Source: an uncultured Oscillospiraceae bacterium
Lineage (GTDB): Bacteria > Bacillota > Clostridia > Oscillospirales > Oscillospiraceae
Direction of reading: 5' to 3'
Length of the DNA: 64,000 nt
Assembly (NCBI GenBank): GCA_934636655.1
Contig: CAKUAS010000004.1
Coordinates: 73,300-137,299 of the forward strand
The position numbers and the translations under genes are program-made. Below are positions 1-8,017 of the stretch, piece after piece. The notes below the pieces were generated by a model that had not been told where the DNA came from, searched no databases, and saw nothing but the letters and a program-made list of their open reading frames with translations. Each line of letters starts with the position of its first letter. Positions within the stretch are counted from its first letter, which is position 1.

Positions 1-42
1 TTTTATTAATAATGTGTAAATCTACGAAATAGACAAAAGCAG

Positions 43-71
43 TTGACCTTTTTTAAATAATTTGCTAAAGT
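43..71 (+). promoter_or_regulatory. probable housekeeping promoter for ptsH
   Basis: TTGACC at 43-48 and TAAAGT at 66-71, separated by 17 bases, lie in AT-rich DNA upstream of the HPr gene. The -10 is weak, and TATGAT at 71-76 is an alternative. Confidence 0.45.
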
Positions 72-107
72 ATGATTAATCTTTTGTGATCAAGAGGAGT
101 GGCGAGA

Positions 108-371
108 ATGGTAACCAAAGAAGTAGTTATTAATAATCAGGTGGGACTCCACGCAAGACCTGCTACTTTCTTCATTCAGAAGGCTAATGAGTTCAAAAGC
201 AGCATCTGGATCGAGAAAGAGGACAGACGCGTTAATGCCAAGAGCCTGCTCGGCGTTCTCTCTTTGGGCATCGTTAAGGGCACTGCTGTCAACCTCATTG
301 CCGACGGTGCTGACGAGGCAACTGCTGTCGATACGCTTTCTGAGCTTATCGCATCCGACTTTACCGAGTGA
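108..371 (+). CDS. ptsH: HPr phosphocarrier protein of the PTS
   Basis: Histidine-containing phosphocarrier that passes phosphate from enzyme I to sugar-specific enzyme II proteins in the cytoplasm. In Firmicutes it also acts in catabolite control when phosphorylated on serine. I start it at the ATG at 108, which gives 87 residues and places the active histidine at His15 (GLHARPA) and the regulatory serine at Ser46 (NAKSLLG), both canonical positions. The GTG at 99 overlaps the Shine-Dalgarno (aagaggag) and is rejected. Having His15 argues for HPr and not Crh. The gene is followed by a hairpin and appears monocistronic. Confidence 0.95.
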   Translation: MVTKEVVINNQVGLHARPATFFIQKANEFKSSIWIEKEDRRVNAKSLLGVLSLGIVKGTAVNLIADGADEATAVDTLSELIASDFTE

Positions 372-387
372 TATTTAAAACGAAGCT

Positions 388-414
388 AAGGGCGTGTTAG
401 TTAAACACGCCCTT
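388..414 (+). terminator. hairpin after ptsH
   Basis: Perfect 11-bp inverted repeat (388-398 with 404-414, 5-base loop). It has only a weak T-run behind it, so termination may be partial and read into the permease gene. Confidence 0.55.
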
Positions 415-441
415 ATTCGCTATATACGGAGAAAATGTACA

Positions 442-1308
442 ATGAAAAAAGAAAACAGAGCAATGCTTGAGATGCTCATGTGCGCGGCTCTCTGGAGCAT
501 CGCCGGAATATTCATAAAGCTCATACCCTGGAATTCCTTTGTCATATCCGCTTTGCGCAGCCTTTTTGCAGGGCTGACGGTGCTTGTATACATACGCATA
601 AAAGGCTACAAAATAATCTTAAACCGCCAAACGCTTGTTCCGGGTCTGCTCCTTGGCCTTGTTTACATTGCCTTTGTTGCCGCAAACAAGCTCACTACCG
701 CTGCAAATGCGATCGTTCTGCAGTTTACAGACCCCATATTCATCGTCATATTCTCGGCGCTATTCTTCGGACAGCGCTTTAAAAAGCGCGACTTCATAGC
801 CGTTATATGCACCTTTATAGGTATCGGTATGTTCTTTCTCGACCAGCTGTCGGAGGGATATCTGCTCGGAAACTTCGTCGCCATCTTTGCCGGTGCGTGT
901 CTCGGCGGAATGTTCATAGCCATGGGCAAGGCAGAAACGCAGGAGCGGTTTTCGGCAATGCTCGTAGGTCAGGCGGTGGCATTTTTGTTTGGCCTGCCGT
1001 TTATCATAACAACGAAGCCGGAGTTTTCCGCGCTGCCGGTGCTGTATATCATCATACTCGGCGTCTTGCAGCTCGGCATACCGTATATTCTTTATGGCAG
1101 GGCAGCGGAGCATTGCCCACCGCTGGCGTGCAGCCTTCTCGGTGCCGTAGAGCCGCTCTTAAACCCGGTGTGGGTGCTTATATTTGACGGCGAAAAGCCG
1201 GGACTATTCGCGCTTATAGGCGGCGTTATCGTTATCGTATCCGTAACGGTCTGGTGCATTGCCAGAAGTAAGGACAGCGAGGGAGCAGATGCGAGAGAAG
1301 CTTCTTGA
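442..1308 (+). CDS. EamA/DMT-family inner membrane transporter
   Basis: Drug/metabolite transporter superfamily protein of 288 residues with about ten hydrophobic segments in two EamA-type halves (roughly 10-140 and 150-282). Substrate cannot be told from sequence; members export amino acids, metabolites or drugs. I prefer the ATG at 442 (MKKENRAMLEM), preceded by a ggag Shine-Dalgarno, over an upstream in-frame start that would add a polar 16-residue leader lying partly inside the terminator hairpin. The 3' end overlaps the start of uvrC by 20 bases, so the two may be translationally linked. Confidence 0.8.
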   Translation: MKKENRAMLEMLMCAALWSIAGIFIKLIPWNSFVISALRSLFAGLTVLVYIRIKGYKIILNRQTLVPGLLLGLVYIAFVAANKLTTAANAIVLQFTDPIFIVIFSALFFGQRFKKRDFIAVICTFIGIGMFFLDQLSEGYLLGNFVAIFAGACLGGMFIAMGKAETQERFSAMLVGQAVAFLFGLPFIITTKPEFSALPVLYIIILGVLQLGIPYILYGRAAEHCPPLACSLLGAVEPLLNPVWVLIFDGEKPGLFALIGGVIVIVSVTVWCIARSKDSEGADAREAS

Positions 1309-3103
1309 AAAAGCAAATAAGCTGCCGCTGCTTCCGGGCGTGTACATCATGCTCGATGAAACGGGGCAGGTAATATATGTAGGCAAAGCAAAAAAGCTCA
1401 AGAACCGCGTTACGAGCTATTTTCGCGGTTCGCATCTGCCGAAAGTCGAAGCTATGGTGCAGAAGGTCGCAGACTTCAATGTCATAGTCGTTAATTCGGA
1501 ATTTGAGTCGCTCATCCTCGAAAACTCACTTATAAAGCAGCATCAGCCGCATTATAATATTCTTTTAAAGGACGATAAGGGCTATCCTTTTATAAGACTC
1601 GATAAAAAGGCACCATACCCGCGGTTTACCATAGTCAGCAGCGCAAAAAAAGACGGCGCGGTATACTTCGGCCCCTTCGGAGGCAGAAGCGTTACGCGTG
1701 ATATAATCGACGCTGCGTCCAAGGCCGTAGGTCTTGCGACATGCTCAAAGCGCTTCCCACGTGATATCGGCAAGGACAGGCCCTGCCTTAATTACCACAT
1801 GGGTAATTGCCGCGGCTGGTGCAGGGGAGAGCTTTCGGCTGAAGAGTACCGGCTTGCAGTTGAGCAGGTATGCCTTATCCTCGGCGGAAAGACCACGGAG
1901 CTCACAGACGAGCTGACGGCGAAGATGCAGGAGGCCTCCGAGCACCTGCGATTTGAGGCCGCCGCAGAGCTGCGCGACAGAATACGCGCCATTCAAAGTG
2001 TATCAAATAAGCAGAAGGTCATAGCCACGGCCTTTTGTGATACCGATGCCATCGGCTTTGTACGCGGAGCGAAAAGCTGCTTTGTCGTTTTGCATTTTAA
2101 CGACGGTTCGCTCACCGGCAAGGACTTTGAACTCGTACCCGAGCCGCTTGAGAGCGATGCGGAGGCGATATCGGCGTACATGCGTCAGTATTACGCTTCT
2201 CGCGGCCTGATGCCGAAAAACATCCTTCTTCGTGAAATGCCGGAGGATGCCGAGGCGCTCAGTCAGCTGTTTACGCAGACGGCGGGCCGCAGAGTGAGCA
2301 TCGAAGTGCCTCAGCGCGGAGACAGGCTTCGCCTTGTAGAGCGCGCCGAGATGAATGCAGCTGAGGAGATACTGCGCGCCACCACCGTTCAGCAGCGCAG
2401 AACGAATACTCTCCTGTGGCTGCAGAAGTCGTTGGAACTGCCAGAGTATCCCGCGCGAATTGAGGCGTTTGACGTATCAAACCTCGGTGATACGGGCATC
2501 GTGGCTGCAATGACGGTGCATAAGGACGGCAAGCCGTACAAAAAAGATTACCGCAAGTTCAGAATCCGCGATCTTGATATACGTGATGACTACGCGAGCA
2601 TGTCGCAGGCGGTCTATCGCCGTTTTGCGCACCTGAAAAACGGTGACGGCGGATTTTCCGAAAAGCCGCAGCTTCTGCTAATTGACGGCGGCATTACCCA
2701 CGCCGCGGCAGCGGAGCGCTCACTCGATGAGCTCGGCATAAGCGTGCCCGTGTTCGGCATGGTAAAGGACGACCGGCACAGGACGCGTGCTCTGGTCACC
2801 AGCGCAGGGCACGAGATATGCATAAACGGCAATCCTGCCGCTTTCTCGCTGATCGGCAATATTCAGGAGGAAACGCACCGCTTTGCCATAGAGTATCAGC
2901 GTTCGCTGCGAAATGAAAGTTTCGGCTCGGAGCTCAATTCGATCCCCGGAGTGGGGAGCGTCAGAAAAAATGAGCTGCTGCGTCATTTCAAAACGCTCAA
3001 GGCCATAAAAACTGCGAGTAAGGATGAGCTGAGTGCTGTCGTTCCGAGAAATACGGCCAAAGCGATTTTTGACTACTATCATAAGAATGAGGATAAGACA
3101 TGA
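1289..3103 (+). CDS. uvrC: excinuclease ABC subunit C
   Basis: Nucleotide excision repair endonuclease that makes both incisions around a UvrB-bound lesion. Domains in order: N-terminal GIY-YIG nuclease (PGVYIM near 16-21 and VIYVGKAKKL near 28-37), a UVR motif that binds UvrB near 213-235, the RNase H-like second nuclease starting near 390 (FDVSNLGDTG), and a C-terminal double helix-hairpin-helix near 545-600 (IPGVGSVRKNELL). Length of 604 is normal. I choose the ATG at 1289, preceded by gcgaggg, over a TTG at 1259 because UvrC proteins begin close to the GIY-YIG motif. It overlaps rsmD by ATGA, suggesting a uvrC-rsmD-coaD operon. Confidence 0.96.
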   Translation: MREKLLEKANKLPLLPGVYIMLDETGQVIYVGKAKKLKNRVTSYFRGSHLPKVEAMVQKVADFNVIVVNSEFESLILENSLIKQHQPHYNILLKDDKGYPFIRLDKKAPYPRFTIVSSAKKDGAVYFGPFGGRSVTRDIIDAASKAVGLATCSKRFPRDIGKDRPCLNYHMGNCRGWCRGELSAEEYRLAVEQVCLILGGKTTELTDELTAKMQEASEHLRFEAAAELRDRIRAIQSVSNKQKVIATAFCDTDAIGFVRGAKSCFVVLHFNDGSLTGKDFELVPEPLESDAEAISAYMRQYYASRGLMPKNILLREMPEDAEALSQLFTQTAGRRVSIEVPQRGDRLRLVERAEMNAAEEILRATTVQQRRTNTLLWLQKSLELPEYPARIEAFDVSNLGDTGIVAAMTVHKDGKPYKKDYRKFRIRDLDIRDDYASMSQAVYRRFAHLKNGDGGFSEKPQLLLIDGGITHAAAAERSLDELGISVPVFGMVKDDRHRTRALVTSAGHEICINGNPAAFSLIGNIQEETHRFAIEYQRSLRNESFGSELNSIPGVGSVRKNELLRHFKTLKAIKTASKDELSAVVPRNTAKAIFDYYHKNEDKT

Positions 3104-3642
3104 GAATTATAAGCGGAATAAAGCGCGGCAAAAAGCTCAAAGAGCCTGATAACTACGATATACGTCCAACGACCGATATGGTAAAGGAATCGATGTTCAA
3201 CATCATCCAGTTCGATATTGAGGGCAGAAAGGTCCTCGATCTCTTTGCCGGAACCGGTCAGCTCGGACTTGAGTGCCTCAGCCGCGGCGCAAGAGAAGTT
3301 ACCTTTGTCGACCAAAGCAGGGAAGCGATAGCTATTGTAAAACAGAATATTAAAAGCTGCGGCTTTGAAGCGCGTGTCGTGCAGAGCGATTCTATAGCGT
3401 TTCTTGAGCGCGGTGCAAAGTTCGACCTTATACTCATTGATCCGCCCTATGCGACAAATCTTATAGATAAAGCGCTGCAAATCATCAATTCCGTTGACAT
3501 CTTGACGGAAAGTGGTATAATTATGTGCGAAAGTGGGCGCGAAAAGCCCATGCCGGAGATGAATATGCCTTACTTTAAGTGTAAGGAGTACACTTACGGC
3601 AAAGTTAAGCTTACAACCTACAGCAGGGAGACAAATAAATGA
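3100..3642 (+). CDS. rsmD: 16S rRNA (guanine966-N2)-methyltransferase
   Basis: SAM-dependent methyltransferase that modifies G966 of 16S rRNA during 30S assembly. The 180-residue protein has the family N-terminus RIISGIKRGKKL, the RPTTDMVKESMFNI motif near 22-35, the SAM-binding DLFAGTG at 47-53 and the catalytic DPPY near 115. It overlaps uvrC upstream and coaD downstream by four bases each (ATGA), so the three are very probably co-transcribed and coupled in translation. The pairing rsmD-coaD is widespread in Firmicutes. Confidence 0.94.
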   Translation: MRIISGIKRGKKLKEPDNYDIRPTTDMVKESMFNIIQFDIEGRKVLDLFAGTGQLGLECLSRGAREVTFVDQSREAIAIVKQNIKSCGFEARVVQSDSIAFLERGAKFDLILIDPPYATNLIDKALQIINSVDILTESGIIMCESGREKPMPEMNMPYFKCKEYTYGKVKLTTYSRETNK

Positions 3643-4130
3643 GTCTTGCTATATGCCCCGGCAGCTTTGATCCGATAACGCTCGGCCATCTCGATATCAT
3701 CGGGCGCGCATCGAAGATATTCGATAAGGTTATTGTATGTATCATGTTCAATGCGACAAAAATAAAGCCCATGTTTACGATAGACGAGCGCGTTGAGATG
3801 GTCAAAAAAGTCGTTGCCGGCTATCCGAATGTCGAGGTTGAGACCTATGATGGCCTGCTTGCAGAGTACGCAAAGCGCTTTGACGGCGCGGTGCTGGTAA
3901 AGGGGATAAGGGCTACGTCTGATTTCGAGTATGAATTTCAGATGAACCATATAAATAAAAAGATAAATCCCGGTCTGGATACTATGTTTCTTGCAGCAAA
4001 TGAAAAATATACTTTTCTGAGCTCATCCGTTGTACGCGAAATGGCGTCTTACGGAGCCGATCTTACGGGCTTTGTGCCGCGCGAAATAATGGCTGAGATA
4101 GAAGAAAAGGCGAAGCTGTGGAGAAGATAG
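3639..4130 (+). CDS. coaD: phosphopantetheine adenylyltransferase
   Basis: Catalyses the fourth step of coenzyme A synthesis, 4'-phosphopantetheine + ATP to dephospho-CoA. The 163-residue sequence opens with the nucleotidyltransferase motif GSFDPITLGH (T/HxGH at residues 14-17) and has the C-terminal SSSVVRE signature near 128-134. Both are hallmarks of the bacterial enzyme. It overlaps rsmD by four bases. A CoA supply gene fits a genome rich in CoA-transferases and acyl-CoA dehydrogenases, though it is a universal gene. Confidence 0.96.
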   Translation: MSLAICPGSFDPITLGHLDIIGRASKIFDKVIVCIMFNATKIKPMFTIDERVEMVKKVVAGYPNVEVETYDGLLAEYAKRFDGAVLVKGIRATSDFEYEFQMNHINKKINPGLDTMFLAANEKYTFLSSSVVREMASYGADLTGFVPREIMAEIEEKAKLWRR

Positions 4131-4195
4131 TGTGAAAATGACACCCGTCGATTTTCAATAACTTTGTGTGCGGCGTAACCGCATGGAGGATCAAT

Positions 4196-4714
4196 ATGAG
4201 CGAGAAAAATGTTGAGGTAATGGAACTTATCGAAACTCTTTATTCCGTGGTGACGGAAGCATGGGGCGTTCCTCTCGGGAACGACAAGTGCATCGTTGAG
4301 AGGGAAAATGTTCTGGAAATACTCAATGAGATAAAAACGCGCATCCCCGTAGAGCTGGCAGAGGCAAAGCGTCTTGTGTCGGCGCGCGATGAATTTATCG
4401 GAAATGCAAAGCGTGAGGCGGAGTCTATCCGCAAGAATGCCGAGGATAAGGCGCGAGCTATGCTTGAAGAGCAGGAGATCGTGCGCGTTGCGAAGCAGCA
4501 CAGCGCGGAGCTCGTCAATAATGCCGAGTACAAATCCAAAGAGCTGCGCCGCGTGGCAAACGAGTATGTTGATGAGATCCTCCGCCGCACGGAAGAGACC
4601 GTCGGTTCTGCGCTAAAGTCTATAAACCAGTCGAGAGCAAGCTTCCGCAGCCTTGCAGGCTCGGCGGCTCCTGTGCAGCCCGTAACTCAGGATGACGACG
4701 AGGATACCGAGTGA
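4196..4714 (+). CDS. coiled-coil protein of unknown function, coaD-linked
   Basis: I do not recognise a named family with confidence. From the ATG at 4196 (Shine-Dalgarno tggagg) it encodes 172 residues. Residues about 50-145 are rich in Ala, Glu, Lys and Arg with few prolines, as expected of a long coiled coil, and resemble ATP synthase subunit-b/H-like stalk proteins. The C-terminus is short, acidic and low complexity. No signal peptide or membrane span is apparent. Clostridial genomes often carry such a coiled-coil gene next to coaD, so it probably belongs to the same transcription unit. The function is unknown. Confidence 0.7.
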   Translation: MSEKNVEVMELIETLYSVVTEAWGVPLGNDKCIVERENVLEILNEIKTRIPVELAEAKRLVSARDEFIGNAKREAESIRKNAEDKARAMLEEQEIVRVAKQHSAELVNNAEYKSKELRRVANEYVDEILRRTEETVGSALKSINQSRASFRSLAGSAAPVQPVTQDDDEDTE

Positions 4715-4736
4715 GCTTATAATTAAATAAAAATAA

Positions 4737-4768
4737 AAAATCAGGAGTCCGTTCGGACTCCTGATTTT
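4737..4768. terminator. bidirectional terminator
   Basis: Perfect 10-bp stem (4741-4750 with 4755-4764), GTTC loop, A-run before and T-run after. It can end the coaD transcript and shield it from the convergent CoA-transferase operon. Confidence 0.85.
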
Positions 4769-4830
4769 CTTTAGGGAAGGAATAAGGAAGGAGAATAATG
4801 AATTGGTTAATTTATTGGTAGGTTGGGTGG

Positions 4831-4868
4831 ATCCGGAAGCCCGGCGCATCTGATACCGGACTTCCGGA
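4831..4868. other. imperfect inverted repeat downstream of the CoA-transferase gene
   Basis: TCCGGAAG and CTTCCGGA arms flank GC-rich partly paired sequence. There is no T-run, so it is more likely a 3' mRNA-stabilising hairpin for the minus-strand operon than a terminator. Confidence 0.4.
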
Positions 4869-4907
4869 AATATTGGGGAAGAGGATTATGATAAATAGCT
4901 TGGATGA

Positions 4908-6164
4908 TTAGATGAGCTTCTTTTCCTTAAGACCAGCTATCTTGGCGTCGTCGTAGCCCAGAATACCCTTGAGGATATCGTTGGTATCCTGACCGAGCCT
5001 CGGAGCACCGCGCCATACCTGGCCGGGAGTGCCGGACAGCTTCGGAACGATGCCGAAAGCGGTGATGTCCTTGTCGAGGGTCTGGTCGCGGTATTCGATG
5101 AAGTCTCCGCGGCTCTGATAGTGAGGATTCTCGAGGCAGTCCTTTGCACCCATTACGCGGCTGCAGGGAACTTTGAACTTAGCCATTGCGTCCTCGATCT
5201 CCTGCGCGGTGTGAGCTGCGCACCACTCGATGACCTTTGCGTCAAGCTCACGGCCCTTTTCGGAGGCGACAGCCTCAATGCCGGAGGAGCAGTCCTTGTA
5301 GTTGAAGTAGTCAAGGTCGAAGCCGAAGGCCTGAATAGCTCTCTTATATACGCCGGGGCCGAAGGCACCGACTGCCACGTCGTAGCCGTCCTTGGACTTG
5401 AAAAGACCATAGGGCTGGAATGCTGCGGATTTGTTGCCGGAACGGGTGTTCTGACGGCCTGCCATGGTGTAGGAGGTATACAGATCACAGCAATAGCTTG
5501 CCTGAACCTCGAACTGAGCAACGTCGACTACCTGACCTTTGCCGGTCTTGAGGACGTTTATATATGCTGCCAGCACGCCGAATACGGCTGCGTATGCGGA
5601 GGTGAAGTCGTTGAGCCAGGGCTTGCCGACTACAGGTTCGCCGTCCTTTTCGCCGTTAAGACCCATCCAGCCGGAGAAGGCCTGACCGATCATGTCGTAG
5701 GAGGCTCTGTCACAGTACTCGGGCAGACCGCCGAATGCAGGATTGCCGTATCCGCTGATGTGAGCGATGATCAGACGGGGATTGACTTCGAGCAGATCCT
5801 CATCGCGGATGCCGAGCTTTTCGAGCCATACCATGTTCTCCATGAACACGTCTGCTTCCTTGATGAGGCCGTAGAACAGCTCTTTAACTTCGGGGTGCTT
5901 GAGATTGAGCTCAAGAGAGAGGGAGAGCTTGTTGCGTCCGTCCTGCGCCCATGAAGTGCTGACGACCTTGTCGTCTTCCTTGGCAAACGGAGCGAGAACA
6001 CGGAGGGTGTCGCCAACGCCGGGGCGCTCGATGTGGATGACTTCTGCACCGAAGTCTGCCAGAAGAGTCGCTGCGTAAGGCATTGCTACGAGAGAGCCAG
6101 TGTCAATAATGCGCATTCCTGCGAAAGGACCGTATTTCGGAATAAGAGATTTACGTTCGGTCAT
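4908..6164 (-). CDS. family III (CaiB/BaiF) acyl-CoA transferase
   Basis: Class III CoA-transferase, 418 residues, that moves CoA between carboxylic acids through an aspartyl-CoA intermediate. The N-terminal Rossmann motif GMRIIDTGSLVAMPYAATLLADFGAEVI and the IERP motif near 45-48 are typical. The expected catalytic aspartate is Asp186 (KPWLNDFTSA), followed by the family motif TGKGQVVDVAQFE. It is the last gene of the minus-strand acd-etfB-etfA operon, an arrangement known from carnitine (cai-fix) and aryl-acrylate (fld/acd-etf) reduction. The acid substrate cannot be read from sequence; a 2-enoate or its saturated product is likely. Confidence 0.88.
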   Translation of the reverse strand: MTERKSLIPKYGPFAGMRIIDTGSLVAMPYAATLLADFGAEVIHIERPGVGDTLRVLAPFAKEDDKVVSTSWAQDGRNKLSLSLELNLKHPEVKELFYGLIKEADVFMENMVWLEKLGIRDEDLLEVNPRLIIAHISGYGNPAFGGLPEYCDRASYDMIGQAFSGWMGLNGEKDGEPVVGKPWLNDFTSAYAAVFGVLAAYINVLKTGKGQVVDVAQFEVQASYCCDLYTSYTMAGRQNTRSGNKSAAFQPYGLFKSKDGYDVAVGAFGPGVYKRAIQAFGFDLDYFNYKDCSSGIEAVASEKGRELDAKVIEWCAAHTAQEIEDAMAKFKVPCSRVMGAKDCLENPHYQSRGDFIEYRDQTLDKDITAFGIVPKLSGTPGQVWRGAPRLGQDTNDILKGILGYDDAKIAGLKEKKLI

Positions 6165-6202
6165 TTTAATTAGCTCCTTTTCAGATAGATTAAAAGTTGT
6201 AA

Positions 6203-7198
6203 TTACTTTCTTTTCTTTATCTCTTCGATTATTGCCGGAACGAGGCTGCGGTAGTCGGCTACGGCACCGTAGTGGGAAATATCGAAAATGGGAACGCCGG
6301 AGGTATGGTTAATGCTGATGATGCACTTGGAGTTCTGCATGCCGACCTGATACTGAACAGAACCAGATATAGCGATGTTTATGATGTGGTCGGGCTTGAC
6401 GGTCGCGCCGGACTGACCGATCTGATCGTCGTGGGGCAGCCAGCCGTTATCCACAAGCGGCCTTGATGCCGCGACCTGACCGCCGAGAAGCTCAGCCAGT
6501 TCACCGAGCATCTTGAGATCGTCCTCGCTCTTTATGCCGCGTCCGCCGCATACGAGGAGATCGGACTTATCGATAGGCTCGCGGTCACAGACCTTCTGAG
6601 TAGTATCGAGGACCTCAAAGCAGTCCTCCACACAGACGTTTACGGTCTCGGTGATCACTTCACCCTGACGGCTTTCGTCCACCTCGAGGGGAACGAACAT
6701 CTTAGGACGTACAGTCGCCATCTGCGGGCGGCACTCGAGGATAACGATGTGAGCAAGGATGCTGCCGCCATATGCGGGAGTGGTCTGATAGAATACATCG
6801 TCCTCGTCATAGCCGAGGTCTATCGCGTCTGCGGTAAGACCGGTCTTTAGGGAGACCATCACGCGCGGAGCGAAGTCACGGCCGAGGCTTGTTGCACCGT
6901 AGAGGATGATAGAGGGCTTGTACTTTTCGGCAAGCTGAGTCATAGCCTGCTGATAGGGACGTGCGCTGTAATTTGCAAGTGCTGCATCCTCTGCAACGAT
7001 GACCTTGTCAGCGCCGTGTGCGATGAGAGTGGAGGCGAGCGCCTTAACATCGCTGCCAAAGAGGATAGCGTAAATGTCCTCGTCGTTATGAGCTTTCAGC
7101 TCCTGCGCTTTCGCGAGCAGCTCGAGAGAAACTGGATTGAGAACGCCGTTCTGCTGTTCGGCAAATATCCATATGCCTTTGTAATCTTCTTTTGCCAT
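6203..7198 (-). CDS. etfA: electron transfer flavoprotein alpha subunit (FixB-like), copy 1
   Basis: FAD-binding subunit of an electron transfer flavoprotein, 331 residues. The N-terminal half is the nucleotide-binding-like Etf domain and the C-terminal half holds the FAD signature (GQSGATVKP near 258, then AISGSVQYQVGM and SINHT). It sits 12 bases after etfB and just before the CoA-transferase gene on the minus strand. It pairs with the EtfB encoded next to it to exchange electrons with the acyl-CoA dehydrogenase. Whether this Etf is bifurcating, as in clostridial butyryl-CoA dehydrogenase complexes, needs structural comparison. A clear paralogue lies at 33615-34616. Confidence 0.93.
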   Translation of the reverse strand: MAKEDYKGIWIFAEQQNGVLNPVSLELLAKAQELKAHNDEDIYAILFGSDVKALASTLIAHGADKVIVAEDAALANYSARPYQQAMTQLAEKYKPSIILYGATSLGRDFAPRVMVSLKTGLTADAIDLGYDEDDVFYQTTPAYGGSILAHIVILECRPQMATVRPKMFVPLEVDESRQGEVITETVNVCVEDCFEVLDTTQKVCDREPIDKSDLLVCGGRGIKSEDDLKMLGELAELLGGQVAASRPLVDNGWLPHDDQIGQSGATVKPDHIINIAISGSVQYQVGMQNSKCIISINHTSGVPIFDISHYGAVADYRSLVPAIIEEIKKRK

Positions 7199-7210
7199 AT
7201 CAGCACCTCC

Positions 7211-7996
7211 TCAGACAAGATGCTCGCTTGCGAGCATATCAACGAACTGCACTGCCATTTCCTCGGCAGAGCCCTCAAAATACTTAGTGTCGGTATTGCG
7301 CTTGGGCGGCTCGAATACCTCCTTGGTGGAAGAGGGAGAGCCGGGAATACCGGTACGGGTAGTGTCGGCCTCGAGCGCTGCCGCATCCCAAACGGTTCTG
7401 GGCTTCTTGAGAGCCTTCATGATGTTTATGGGCGTTGCATAGCGTGGTGTGTTTATCTCGCCGCATACAGTTACCAGTGCAGGCAGCTTTGCTCTTACGC
7501 GCTGAGTGCAGTCCTCAAGATTGCGGTCGCATACGACCCAGCCGTCCTGAACATCTATGCTCGTTGCAAGGGTGATCTGCGGAACGTTGAGGTAAGCCGC
7601 GGTAGCGGGGCCGGTCTGCGCAGTGTCGCCGTCGACCGCATGGCGGCCGAAAAGCAACAGGTCATAGTCGCCGATCTTCTCGGCAGCTTTTGCAAGGGTG
7701 TAAGCCGTTGCAAGGGTATCTGCGCCGCCGAATGCGCGGTCGGACAGGAGGTAGGCTTCGTCACAGCCGAGAGCAAGGGCCTTTTTGAGCATATCCTCAG
7801 CCAGCGGGGGACCCATGCTTATCGCGGCGATGGTAGCTCCGTACTTTTCCTTCAGCTGCACCGCAGCCTCTATTGCGTTTGCGTCGAGGGGGTTTATCAT
7901 GCTCTGCACGCCCTCGCGCTTGAGGTTGCCGGTCTCCGGATCGAGCTTAACGTCGTCCGTATCGGGAACCTGCTTAACAAAAACTAATATTTTCAT
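7211..7996 (-). CDS. etfB: electron transfer flavoprotein beta subunit (FixA-like), copy 1
   Basis: Second subunit of the electron transfer flavoprotein, 261 residues, starting MKILVFVKQVPDT as in FixA/EtfB. The family signature region DANAIEAAVQLKEKYG and the conserved VRAKLPALVTV are present. It follows the acyl-CoA dehydrogenase gene at 21 bases and precedes etfA at 12, so expression should be stoichiometric. By eye about two thirds of positions are identical to the EtfB inside the sigK element (32815-33600), which marks the two operons as descendants of a duplicated cassette. Confidence 0.93.
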   Translation of the reverse strand: MKILVFVKQVPDTDDVKLDPETGNLKREGVQSMINPLDANAIEAAVQLKEKYGATIAAISMGPPLAEDMLKKALALGCDEAYLLSDRAFGGADTLATAYTLAKAAEKIGDYDLLLFGRHAVDGDTAQTGPATAAYLNVPQITLATSIDVQDGWVVCDRNLEDCTQRVRAKLPALVTVCGEINTPRYATPINIMKALKKPRTVWDAAALEADTTRTGIPGSPSSTKEVFEPPKRNTDTKYFEGSAEEMAVQFVDMLASEHLV

Positions 7997-8017
7997 TTCT
8001 ATCTCTCTCCGAATTAA